A stretch of 8,275 nt of DNA, taken from assembly GCA_958403205.1 (NCBI GenBank), contig CATXWM010000055.1, forward strand, positions 1 to 8,275. Reading direction: 5' to 3'. Both the position numbers and the translations under genes were made by a program. Below, piece by piece: positions 1 to 6,410 of the stretch (the stretch's first letter is position 1; each line of letters begins with the position of its first letter). Origin of the DNA: an uncultured Collinsella sp. Lineage in GTDB: Bacteria; Actinomycetota; Coriobacteriia; Coriobacteriales; Coriobacteriaceae. The notes beneath the pieces were generated by a model. The model did no database searches, was not told the DNA's origin, and worked only from the letters and a program-made list of their open reading frames with translations.

Positions 1-72
1 CAGATCATCTTCGGCATGAAGGTCGCCGAGATGCGCGACAAGGTCGAAAACGCAATTGAGAAGGAGCAGTAA
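1..72 (+). CDS. C-terminal end of a PTS EIICB sugar permease (partial)
   Basis: Only the last 23 codons are present, open at the window edge and ending in TAA. The tail contains IIFGMK followed by a charged helix (roughly AEMRDKVENAIEKEQ). From memory this resembles the end of the EIIB domain of glucose/glucoside-family PTS permeases; E. coli PtsG ends with IFGTK followed by a similar helix. In these proteins EIIB sits at the C-terminus after the membrane EIIC domain and passes phosphate from EIIA to the incoming sugar. The next gene starts 3 nt after this stop and encodes a 6-phospho-alpha-glucosidase, which fits an alpha-glucoside or maltose permease of the GlvC/MalX kind. The match rests on a short stretch, so the exact sugar is inference from context. 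Confidence 0.6.
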   Translation, partial: QIIFGMKVAEMRDKVENAIEKEQ

Positions 73-75
73 ACA

Positions 76-1458
76 ATGATCATTACTCTGTGTGGTGGCG
101 GATCCACCTTTACCCCCGGCATCGTCAAGTCCATCGCCCTGCGCAAGGACGAGCTCGACGTTGACGAGATTCGTCTGTACGACATCAACGAGGAGCGCCA
201 GCGCAAGATTGGCGTGCTCGTGGACTGGATTTTGCACGAGGACCTCGGCCTGGACATCAAGCTTACGGTGACCACCGACAAAAAGACGGCTTTCACCGAC
301 GCGAGCTTCGTGTTTGCCCAGATGCGCGTGGGCGGCTACGCCATGCGCGAGCAGGACGAGAAGATTCCGCTGCGTCACGGCTGCGTGGGTCAGGAGACTT
401 GCGGTTGCGGCGGCCTTGCCTACGGCATGCGCACCATCTTCCCCATGGTCGAGCTGATCGATGACGTTGAGAAGTACGCCAAGAAGGACTACTGGATTCT
501 CAACTACTCCAACCCTGCCGCCATCGTCTCCGAGGGCTGCCGCGTGCTGCGTCCCAACGCTCGCATCATCAACATCTGCGACATGCCGATCGCAATCATC
601 GACGTGGTTTGCGCCGCGCTCGATATCGACAAGAAGGATGTCGAGTACGATTACTTTGGCCTCAACCACTTTGGTTGGTTCACCTCGATTCGCCACAAGG
701 GCGAGGAGGTGCTCCCGCAGCTGCGCGAGTACATCAAGGAGCATGAGATCCTGCTGCCCGATTCCTACCTCAAGGGCATGGGCTCGCTCATGGCAAAGAA
801 GCCCGAGGAGGCCACCGACGAGCACCCCGAGCAGAACCGCCACACCAAGGGCAGCTGGTACTACGTCTGGAAGGGCGAGTACGAGATCATGGAGTGCTTC
901 CCGGAGTACCTGCCCAACACGTATCTGAACTACTACCTGCAGCAGAAGGAGTTCGTCGAGCATTCCAACCCCGAGCGCACCCGTGCTAACGAGGTTGAGG
1001 AGACGCGCGAGAAGAATCTCTTCGACGGCATCGACCACTACGAGAAGACCGGCGAGATCGACGAGAGCACGTTCTATGCGGGCAGCCACGGCGACTGGAT
1101 TGCCGATCTGGCCATCGCTCTGAAGAACGACACCAAGCAGCGCTTCCTGGTCATTTGCGAGAACAAGGGCGCTATCCCCAACATGCCCTACGACGCTATG
1201 GTCGAGCTGCCTGCCTACATTGGCAAGAACGGCCCCGAGGTCATCAGCCGCGACAACATTCCGCTGTTCCAGCAGGGCCTCATGATGCAGCAGCTGAACT
1301 CCGAGAAGCTCGTGGTCGAGGCTACGATCGAGGGTTCGTACGAGAAGGCGCTCAAGGCCTTTACGCTCAACAAGACCGTGCCGTCGATGAAGGTCGCCAA
1401 GGAGGTTCTCGACGACATGATCGAGGCCAACAAGGGTTACTGGCCCGAGCTTAAGTAA
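76..1458 (+). CDS. glvA: 6-phospho-alpha-glucosidase, glycoside hydrolase family 4
   Basis: A 460-residue cytoplasmic enzyme that would hydrolyse 6-phospho-alpha-glucosides such as maltose 6'-phosphate after PTS uptake. GH4 enzymes use NAD+ and a divalent metal in a redox-elimination mechanism. Visible motifs are the NAD-binding GGGST (7-11), MRVGG (83-87), GQETCG (105-110), LNYSNPA (142-148), CDMP (168-171) and GLNHFGW (195-201). CDMP is the signature of the 6-phospho-alpha-glucosidase branch. By alignment from memory to Bacillus GlvA, Cys168 and His198 are the metal ligands, Asp169 the acid and Tyr283 (in PNTY) the base. The segment between Cys168 and Tyr283 is about 21 residues longer than I recall for GlvA. 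The ATG is fixed by AAGGAG at 61-66, inside the end of the upstream permease gene, so the two are probably translationally coupled. The start, motifs and length are all normal for the family. Confidence 0.93.
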   Translation: MIITLCGGGSTFTPGIVKSIALRKDELDVDEIRLYDINEERQRKIGVLVDWILHEDLGLDIKLTVTTDKKTAFTDASFVFAQMRVGGYAMREQDEKIPLRHGCVGQETCGCGGLAYGMRTIFPMVELIDDVEKYAKKDYWILNYSNPAAIVSEGCRVLRPNARIINICDMPIAIIDVVCAALDIDKKDVEYDYFGLNHFGWFTSIRHKGEEVLPQLREYIKEHEILLPDSYLKGMGSLMAKKPEEATDEHPEQNRHTKGSWYYVWKGEYEIMECFPEYLPNTYLNYYLQQKEFVEHSNPERTRANEVEETREKNLFDGIDHYEKTGEIDESTFYAGSHGDWIADLAIALKNDTKQRFLVICENKGAIPNMPYDAMVELPAYIGKNGPEVISRDNIPLFQQGLMMQQLNSEKLVVEATIEGSYEKALKAFTLNKTVPSMKVAKEVLDDMIEANKGYWPELK

Positions 1459-1490
1459 AAGCAACAGGGTCGCTGGCCGCATACCTAGAG

Positions 1491-1528
1491 CAATGCCCCG
1501 TCCACGTGATTGCGTGGACGGGGCATTG
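1491..1528 (+). terminator. Strong intrinsic terminator hairpin after the GH4 gene
   Basis: Arms 1491-1506 and 1513-1528 are perfect 16-bp reverse complements around a 6-nt loop (TGATTG). The stem is GC-rich in the middle. The downstream T-run is short and broken (TTG at the stem end, then TCATTT). It lies 32 nt after the GH4 stop and fits the end of the sugar operon. Confidence 0.85.
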
Positions 1529-1554
1529 TCATTTGGTAACGCGTTTTATCAAAT
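1526..1554 (+). promoter_or_regulatory. Candidate sigma70-type promoter for the hydrogenase operon
   Basis: TTGTCA (1526-1531, 5 of 6 to TTGACA) and TCAAAT (1549-1554, 4 of 6 to TATAAT) are separated by 17 nt in a locally AT-rich stretch. The -35 box overlaps the last bases of the preceding terminator stem. If used, it would leave a leader of about 150 nt before the first gene. It was found by eye; other weak boxes exist nearby. Confidence 0.4.
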
Positions 1555-1583
1555 ATGGCATTTATCTGCGGTAATGTTCTATT

Positions 1584-1693
1584 TCACCGCTGAGGGTGAC
1601 ATTTCATGCCGCCTGCCGAACTGCGTGGAGACCTAACAACTTTTTAGGTCAGTGTTGTGCGTGTAGCAACTTCGCCCGGCCTCGCCTCCGGGC
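1584..1693 (+). promoter_or_regulatory. Structured 5' leader with three short inverted repeats
   Basis: Three inverted repeats lie in the leader before the flavoprotein gene. TCACC/GGTGA is at 1584-1588 and 1595-1599. GACCTAA/TTAGGTC is at 1630-1636 and 1644-1650, with a 7-nt spacer. GCCCGG/CCGGGC is at 1674-1679 and 1688-1693, and ends 8 nt before the ribosome site. The middle one could equally be a DNA operator for a dimeric repressor. The last could modulate access to the ribosome site. I recognise no known riboswitch class here. Confidence 0.35.
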
Positions 1694-1701
1694 TGCCATG
1701 T

Positions 1702-1710
1702 GAGAGGGGA
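1702..1710 (+). promoter_or_regulatory. Ribosome binding site that selects the ATG start at 1715
   Basis: The purine run GAGAGGGGA ends 4 nt before ATG 1715. An in-frame GTG at 1700 would extend the protein by five residues, but the ribosome site would then lie inside the coding region and nothing like it precedes the GTG. ATG 1715 is therefore preferred. Confidence 0.7.
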
Positions 1711-1714
1711 TCTT

Positions 1715-3547
1715 ATGGCTCGACTGCATGTAATGGAACGCAGCCACGCTCAGGCCGTCATGGACGACCTGCACGATGCGCTCGGACGTCGTCTGGCGGT
1801 GAGCTCGCTCGCCCCGTGTCCCGTGGAGTTTACGGCAGCGCTCGTCAACCTGTGCTCCACCCAGAGCTGCGGCAAGTGCACGCCCTGCCGCGTGGGCCTA
1901 AGTGCGCTGAGCGACCTGCTCGCCGATGTGCTCGAAGGGCGCGCCGATGAGTCCACACTCAACCTGATTGAGCGCACGGCCCGCACCATCTACCTTTCGA
2001 GCGATTGCGCCATCGGCTACGAGGCCGGCGCCATGGCGCTCACGGCCATTCGCGGCTTCCGCGACGATTTTGAGCATCACATTCGCGAGCACTCCTGCGG
2101 CTTTGATCGTGAGGCCCGCGTCCCGTGCGTCTCGGGCTGCCCGGCGCACGTCGACATTCCCGGTTACATTTCGCTGGTCGAGGCCGGCCGCTATGCCGAT
2201 GCCGTCAAGGTCATCCGCAAGAACAACCCGCTGCCGCTCGTTTGCGGCCTGGTGTGCGAACATCCCTGCGAGATGCACTGTCGCCGCGGCATGGTCGATG
2301 ATCCCATGAACATCCTCGCCCTCAAGCGTTTTGCCGTTGAGCACAGTGACCTCAACGACCACAAGCCGCATGTAGTGGACAACACCGGTAAGCGCGTCGC
2401 CGTGATCGGCGGCGGCCCGGCTGGCCTTTCCTGTGCCTACTACCTGGCCGTGATGGGTCATAAGGTGACCATCTTTGAGCAGCGTCACCACCTGGGCGGC
2501 ATGCTGCGCTACGGCATCCCCAGCTATCGTCTGCCGCGCGAGCGCTTGCAGGCCGAGATCGACTGGATCTTGAGCGCCGGCATCGATGTGGAACTCGACC
2601 ACTCCGTGAACGGCGAGGAGCTCGCTCGCCTGCGCGACGAGTTCGATGCCGTCTACCTGGCCATCGGTGCCCACAGCGATAAGAAGCTCGGTCTTCCGGG
2701 CGAAGAGGCTCCCGGCGTGGAGTCGGCCGTCAAGATGCTGCGCGCCATCGGCGACGACGAGCTGCCCGACCTGAGCGGCCAGCGCGTGTGCGTCATCGGC
2801 GGCGGCAACGTGGCCATGGACGTGGCGCGCTCCGCCGTGCGCTGCGGTGCCGAAAAGGTAAGCATCGTCTACCGCCGCCGCATCTGCGATATGACGGCTC
2901 AGGATGCCGAGATTGCCGGTGCCCAGGCCGAGGGTTGCGAGGTTCTGGAGCTCACGGCCCCGCTCGGTATCGAGACGGGCGAGGACGGTCGCGTGAGCGG
3001 CCTGCGCGTACAGCCGCAGATTATCGGCGAGCCCCGCCGCGGGCGCCCGGCCCCGCGTGCCGCCGCTACGCCCGAGCGCGTCATTCCCTGCGAGCGCGTG
3101 TTCGTTGCCATTGGACAGGACATCGACTCCAAGTCGTTTGAGGACATGGGCATCGCCTGCAAGTGGGGTCGCGTCGTCACCGATTCGGACGGCGCCGTGC
3201 CCGACTTCGATGGCCTCTTTAGCGGCGGCGACTGCCAGACCGGTCCCGCCACTGTCATCCGTGCCATTAACGCCGGCCGCGTGGCTTCGGCAAATATCGA
3301 CCGCTACCTGGGCTTCGACCACAAGATTAAGCTCGACGTGGAGCTGCCGACCGTCCAGTTTAAGGGCAAGCACGAGTGCGGTCGCTGCGAGCTGGGCGAG
3401 CGCGAGGCCGGCGAGCGCATCCACGATTGGAATCTGGTCGAGCAGGGCCTTACCGAGGAGGAGGCACGCCAGGAGGCAAGCCGCTGCCTGCGTTGCGACC
3501 ACTTTGGCTTTGGCGCGTTCCGCGGAGGGAGGAACCTGGAATGGTAG
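1715..3547 (+). CDS. GltD/NfnL-like NAD(P)H flavoprotein with N-terminal NuoF-type Fe-S domain (hydrogenase partner)
   Basis: A 610-residue cytoplasmic oxidoreductase, probably moving electrons between NAD(P)H and the hydrogenase encoded next. Residues about 35-120 resemble the C-terminal [4Fe-4S] domain of NuoF/HydB: SCGKCTPCRVG (51-61) with the fourth ligand at Cys98. The FMN/NADH-binding part of NuoF is absent. Residues about 135-540 are GltD-like. They carry an Fe-S region (Cys138, Cys142, Cys177, Cys181, Cys185, Cys189), an FAD site IGGGPAG (231-237), a second nucleotide site IGGGNVAMD (361-369) followed by YRRR (386-389), which suggests NADP(H), and the FAD-contacting GGDCQTGPATVIRAINAG (504-521). 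The tail adds two CxxC pairs (Cys555/558, Cys591/594) that could bind another metal centre. No glutamate synthase large subunit is nearby, so a role in glutamate synthesis is unlikely. The gene overlaps the hydrogenase gene by 7 nt. The family call is firm; the partner and cofactor choice are inference. Confidence 0.88.
   Translation: MARLHVMERSHAQAVMDDLHDALGRRLAVSSLAPCPVEFTAALVNLCSTQSCGKCTPCRVGLSALSDLLADVLEGRADESTLNLIERTARTIYLSSDCAIGYEAGAMALTAIRGFRDDFEHHIREHSCGFDREARVPCVSGCPAHVDIPGYISLVEAGRYADAVKVIRKNNPLPLVCGLVCEHPCEMHCRRGMVDDPMNILALKRFAVEHSDLNDHKPHVVDNTGKRVAVIGGGPAGLSCAYYLAVMGHKVTIFEQRHHLGGMLRYGIPSYRLPRERLQAEIDWILSAGIDVELDHSVNGEELARLRDEFDAVYLAIGAHSDKKLGLPGEEAPGVESAVKMLRAIGDDELPDLSGQRVCVIGGGNVAMDVARSAVRCGAEKVSIVYRRRICDMTAQDAEIAGAQAEGCEVLELTAPLGIETGEDGRVSGLRVQPQIIGEPRRGRPAPRAAATPERVIPCERVFVAIGQDIDSKSFEDMGIACKWGRVVTDSDGAVPDFDGLFSGGDCQTGPATVIRAINAGRVASANIDRYLGFDHKIKLDVELPTVQFKGKHECGRCELGEREAGERIHDWNLVEQGLTEEEARQEASRCLRCDHFGFGAFRGGRNLEW
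3526..3532 (+). promoter_or_regulatory. Ribosome binding site that selects the hydrogenase start at 3541
   Basis: AGGGAGG lies 8 nt before ATG 3541, inside the end of the flavoprotein gene. This favours ATG 3541 over the in-frame ATG at 3598, which would begin nearer the ferredoxin-like domain but has only a weak GCGGGG run upstream. The arrangement implies translational coupling of the two subunits. Confidence 0.7.
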
Positions 3548-5352
3548 AGCCCAACAACCCCACTGTCAGCGACAACACCGAAAGCGGGGCACTCAACATG
3601 GTCAAGCTCACTATCGATAACTGCGAAGTCGTGGTGCCCGAGCATACCACGATCCTGGATGCGGCCAAGTCCGTCGGCATCCAGATTCCCACCCTGTGCT
3701 ACCTGCGCGATCTAAACGAGATCGGCGGCTGCCGCGTGTGCGTGGTCGAGGTCGAGGGCTGTGATCAACTGGTCGCCGCCTGCAACAACTACGTGCTCGA
3801 CGGCATGGTGGTGCACACCAACAGCCCCAAAGCCCGCGAGGCTCGCCGCACCAACGTGCAGCTGCTGCTGTCCCAGCACGATTCGCAGTGCACGAGCTGC
3901 GTGCGCAGCGGCAACTGCAACCTACAGACCATCGCCAACGACCTGGGCATTTTCTATCTGCCGTATCAAAGGCATTTGGCGGGCGAGGGCTGGGATTTCG
4001 ATTTCCCCATCATCCGCGAAAACGACAAGTGCATCAAATGCATGCGCTGCATTAAGGTATGCGAGAGCGTGCAGGGCCTAGGGATTTGGGACCTGACCAA
4101 CCGCGCCACGCATACCGCCGTGGGCACCCGCGGGCGCGCGCCGATCGGCAAGACCGATTGCGTCGCGTGCGGCCAGTGCATTACGCATTGCCCGACGGGC
4201 GCGCTGCGCGAGCGCGACGATACCGAGACCGTGTTTGACGCGCTCGCTAATCCCGACAAGATCGTGCTGGTGCAGATCGCGCCTGCCGTGCGCAGCGCCT
4301 GGGGCGAGGAGCTCGGCATATCTCGCGAGGAGGCCACTGTTGAGCGCTTAGCTTGCGCGCTACGCCGCGTGGGCTTTGAGTACGTGTTCGATACTGATTT
4401 CTCGGCCGACCTCACTATTATGGAGGAGGGCTCTGAGCTGCTCGAGCGCCTGGGCGCCGCCACCAAGGGCGAAGGCGACGGCCGCGGCTGGCCCATGTTT
4501 ACGAGCTGCTGCCCGGGTTGGGTGCGCTTTGTGAAGGCGCGCTATCCGGAGTTTGTCGACAGCCTGTCCACGTCCAAGTCGCCGCAGCAGATGTTCGGCG
4601 CTATTGCCAAGACCTACTACGCCAAGGTGCTGGGCGTGGAGCCCGAGCGCCTGTTTGTGGTGTCCGTGATGCCGTGTACGGCCAAGAAGGCTGAGTGCGC
4701 GCTGCCGAGCATGGTGGGCGAGGACGGCACGCCCGATGTGGACGTTGCGCTGACGGTGCGCGAGATGGTGCGCATGATTCGTGCGAGCCACGTGAGCGTC
4801 GACACACTTACCGAGGAGCCGCTCGATACGCCGCTGGGTTTCGGCACGGGCGCGGGTGTGATCTTTGGCGCCACGGGCGGCGTGATGGAGGCCGCCGTGC
4901 GCTCGGCCTATTACCTGGTGACGGGCAAGAACCCCGATGCGGACTTCTTTACCGACGTGCGCGGCCTGGACGGCTGGAAGGAAGCCGCGGCCGATATCGA
5001 GGGCACCAAGGTGCGCGTCGCCGTGGTGCACGGGCTGGGCAACGCTGAACGTCTGCTCGACGCGATTCGCGACGGCCGCGTGAGCTATGACTTCGTCGAG
5101 GTTATGGCATGCCCCGGCGGCTGCGTCGGTGGCGGCGGTCAGCCCATCCACGACGGCTGCGAGCTGGCGGCCGAGCGTGGCCAGGTGCTCTGGGGCCTCG
5201 ATGCGAACGCCGAGATTCGCTTCTCGCACGAGAATCCCGATGTCCAGGCGTGCTACCGCGAGTTCTTGGGCGCGCCGCTCTCGCCGCTGGCCGAGGAGCT
5301 GCTGCATACCGACCATCACGCATGGACGATGCCCAACGAGGGGGCGTGCTAG
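3541..5352 (+). CDS. Modular [FeFe]-hydrogenase catalytic subunit, group A (A2-like by context)
   Basis: A 603-residue enzyme for reversible H2 oxidation and proton reduction; it has no signal peptide, so it is cytoplasmic. It has the full modular layout. A [2Fe-2S] ferredoxin domain has Cys53, Cys64, Cys67 and Cys81. A His-Cys3 [4Fe-4S] site has His113, Cys117, Cys120 and Cys126. A two-cluster ferredoxin domain has Cys164/167/170/174 and Cys207/210/213/217. The H-cluster domain follows. Its three signatures are intact: TSCCPGW (321-327), MPCTAKKAE (377-385) and EVMACPGGCVGGGGQP (520-535). Cys324, Cys379, Cys524 and Cys528 would hold the H-cluster. Cys323 matches the proton-relay cysteine of clostridial CpI, so the enzyme looks catalytic, not sensory. 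About 20 residues precede the ferredoxin domain. The GltD-like partner points to the glutamate-synthase-linked group A2 of [FeFe]-hydrogenase schemes. The maturases HydE, HydF and HydG are not in this window. Confidence 0.95.
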   Translation: MVEPNNPTVSDNTESGALNMVKLTIDNCEVVVPEHTTILDAAKSVGIQIPTLCYLRDLNEIGGCRVCVVEVEGCDQLVAACNNYVLDGMVVHTNSPKAREARRTNVQLLLSQHDSQCTSCVRSGNCNLQTIANDLGIFYLPYQRHLAGEGWDFDFPIIRENDKCIKCMRCIKVCESVQGLGIWDLTNRATHTAVGTRGRAPIGKTDCVACGQCITHCPTGALRERDDTETVFDALANPDKIVLVQIAPAVRSAWGEELGISREEATVERLACALRRVGFEYVFDTDFSADLTIMEEGSELLERLGAATKGEGDGRGWPMFTSCCPGWVRFVKARYPEFVDSLSTSKSPQQMFGAIAKTYYAKVLGVEPERLFVVSVMPCTAKKAECALPSMVGEDGTPDVDVALTVREMVRMIRASHVSVDTLTEEPLDTPLGFGTGAGVIFGATGGVMEAAVRSAYYLVTGKNPDADFFTDVRGLDGWKEAAADIEGTKVRVAVVHGLGNAERLLDAIRDGRVSYDFVEVMACPGGCVGGGGQPIHDGCELAAERGQVLWGLDANAEIRFSHENPDVQACYREFLGAPLSPLAEELLHTDHHAWTMPNEGAC

Positions 5353-5354
5353 CG

Positions 5355-6407
5355 ATGCGCGCGTTTAATGTTGAGCTGTCGCGCCGGGGGTTTGCCTCGG
5401 CGCTTGCCGCGGGCGCCCTGTCGCTTGCGCTCGCGGGCTGTGGCGGCGGGGCTGCCGGTGCCGGGTCTGCCGCGGGCTCGGCTGCCGGTGGTGCGGCGAC
5501 CGCCGCGGAGCCCGTCGAGGTGCACGTCGCCTCGCTCAAGGGTCCGACGTCGATTGGGCTGGTGCAGTTTATGGACCAGGCGGCCGAAGGTGCCACGGAC
5601 AACGAGTTCGACTTTGCGATCAGCGCCGCAGCCGACGAGATCGTGCCCAAGGTGATTCAGGGCGATATCGACATTGCCCTGGTGCCGGCCAACGTGGCGA
5701 GTGTTCTCTACAACAAGACCGAGGGCGCGGTGCAGGTCATCGACATCAACACGCTGGGCGTGCTGAGCGTGGTGACGGGTAACGCGGACGTTGCCTCGTT
5801 TGGCGATCTGGCGGGTCGTACCGTCTATATGACGGGCAAGGGCACCACGCCGGAGTACGTCATGAACTACCTGTTGGAGCGCGCGGGCCTGACCGGCCAG
5901 GTGGCGCTTGAGTTTAAGAGCGAGCCCACCGAGGTGCTGTCGGCGTTGCTTGCCGATCCGTCTGCCGTGGGCGTGCTGCCCGAGCCGTTCAAGACCGCTG
6001 CCATCGCAAAGAGCGAAGGCAAGCTGTCGGCTCCGGTAAGTCTGACCGATGTGTGGGATGAGCTGGCAGGTGACACGGGTTCGCGCCTGCTGACGGGCGT
6101 GACCGTGGTGCGCCGTGCCTTTGCCGAGGAGCATCCCGAGGCCGTGGCGGAATTCTTGCGCTGCCATGAGGCGAGCGCGAAGGCCGTCAATGCGGCGCCG
6201 GCAGACTGGGCACAGGCCGTGGTCGATGCGGGTATCGTCGATAACGCCGCGATTGCCGAAAAGGCAATTCCTGGGTGCATGCTTGTATGCCAGACGGGGA
6301 AAGATATGAAGGCGGCGCTCGGTGGGTACCTGCAGGTGCTGGCCGATGCGGATGCGAGCGCCGTGGGCGGCAAGCTCCCGGCTGGTGATTTCTACTACAT
6401 GGAGTAG
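5355..6407 (+). CDS. NitT/TauT-type ABC importer substrate-binding lipoprotein
   Basis: A 350-residue extracytoplasmic solute-binding lipoprotein. The N-terminus has a twin-arginine-like SRRGFAS (9-15), a hydrophobic stretch (about 12-28) and a lipobox LAGC with the lipidated Cys29. A Gly/Ala-rich tether runs to about residue 50. The mature domain (about 55-350) looks like the NMT1/SsuA/ThiY clan, with segments such as KGPTSIG (62-68), ADEIVPKVIQGDIDIALVPAN (93-113), VYMTGKGTTPEYVMNYLLE (157-175) and a terminal GGKLPAGDFYY (338-348). Relatives bind sulfonates, nitrate or thiamine-pyrimidine precursors. The sequence alone does not show which ligand this one takes. The ATG is 2 nt after the hydrogenase stop, with GAGGGGG at 5338-5344. 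The permease-ATPase gene follows 3 nt after this stop. The family is fairly certain; the ligand is unknown. Confidence 0.87.
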   Translation: MRAFNVELSRRGFASALAAGALSLALAGCGGGAAGAGSAAGSAAGGAATAAEPVEVHVASLKGPTSIGLVQFMDQAAEGATDNEFDFAISAAADEIVPKVIQGDIDIALVPANVASVLYNKTEGAVQVIDINTLGVLSVVTGNADVASFGDLAGRTVYMTGKGTTPEYVMNYLLERAGLTGQVALEFKSEPTEVLSALLADPSAVGVLPEPFKTAAIAKSEGKLSAPVSLTDVWDELAGDTGSRLLTGVTVVRRAFAEEHPEAVAEFLRCHEASAKAVNAAPADWAQAVVDAGIVDNAAIAEKAIPGCMLVCQTGKDMKAALGGYLQVLADADASAVGGKLPAGDFYYME

Positions 6408-6410
6408 CCC

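Noticed and set aside
1898..3502. 534-residue open frame on the minus strand across the flavoprotein gene
   Set aside because: It lies wholly opposite a gene with clear motifs. Its translation is Ala/His/Val-rich with no recognisable domain, as expected for the complementary strand of GC-rich coding DNA.
1715..3547. Annotation as glutamate synthase small subunit
   Set aside because: The GltD similarity is real, but there is no large subunit nearby, the N-terminus carries a NuoF-type cluster, and the gene overlaps a hydrogenase gene. A hydrogenase partner role is the better reading.
4360..5319. 319-residue open frame on the minus strand across the hydrogenase gene
   Set aside because: It is antisense to the H-cluster domain, has a biased His/Ala/Arg composition and has no domain or separate ribosome site.
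5109..5354. Upstream extension of the lipoprotein reading frame
   Set aside because: The frame stays open upstream inside the hydrogenase gene, but the signal peptide and lipobox begin at ATG 5355, which also has a ribosome site. The extension would bury the signal peptide.
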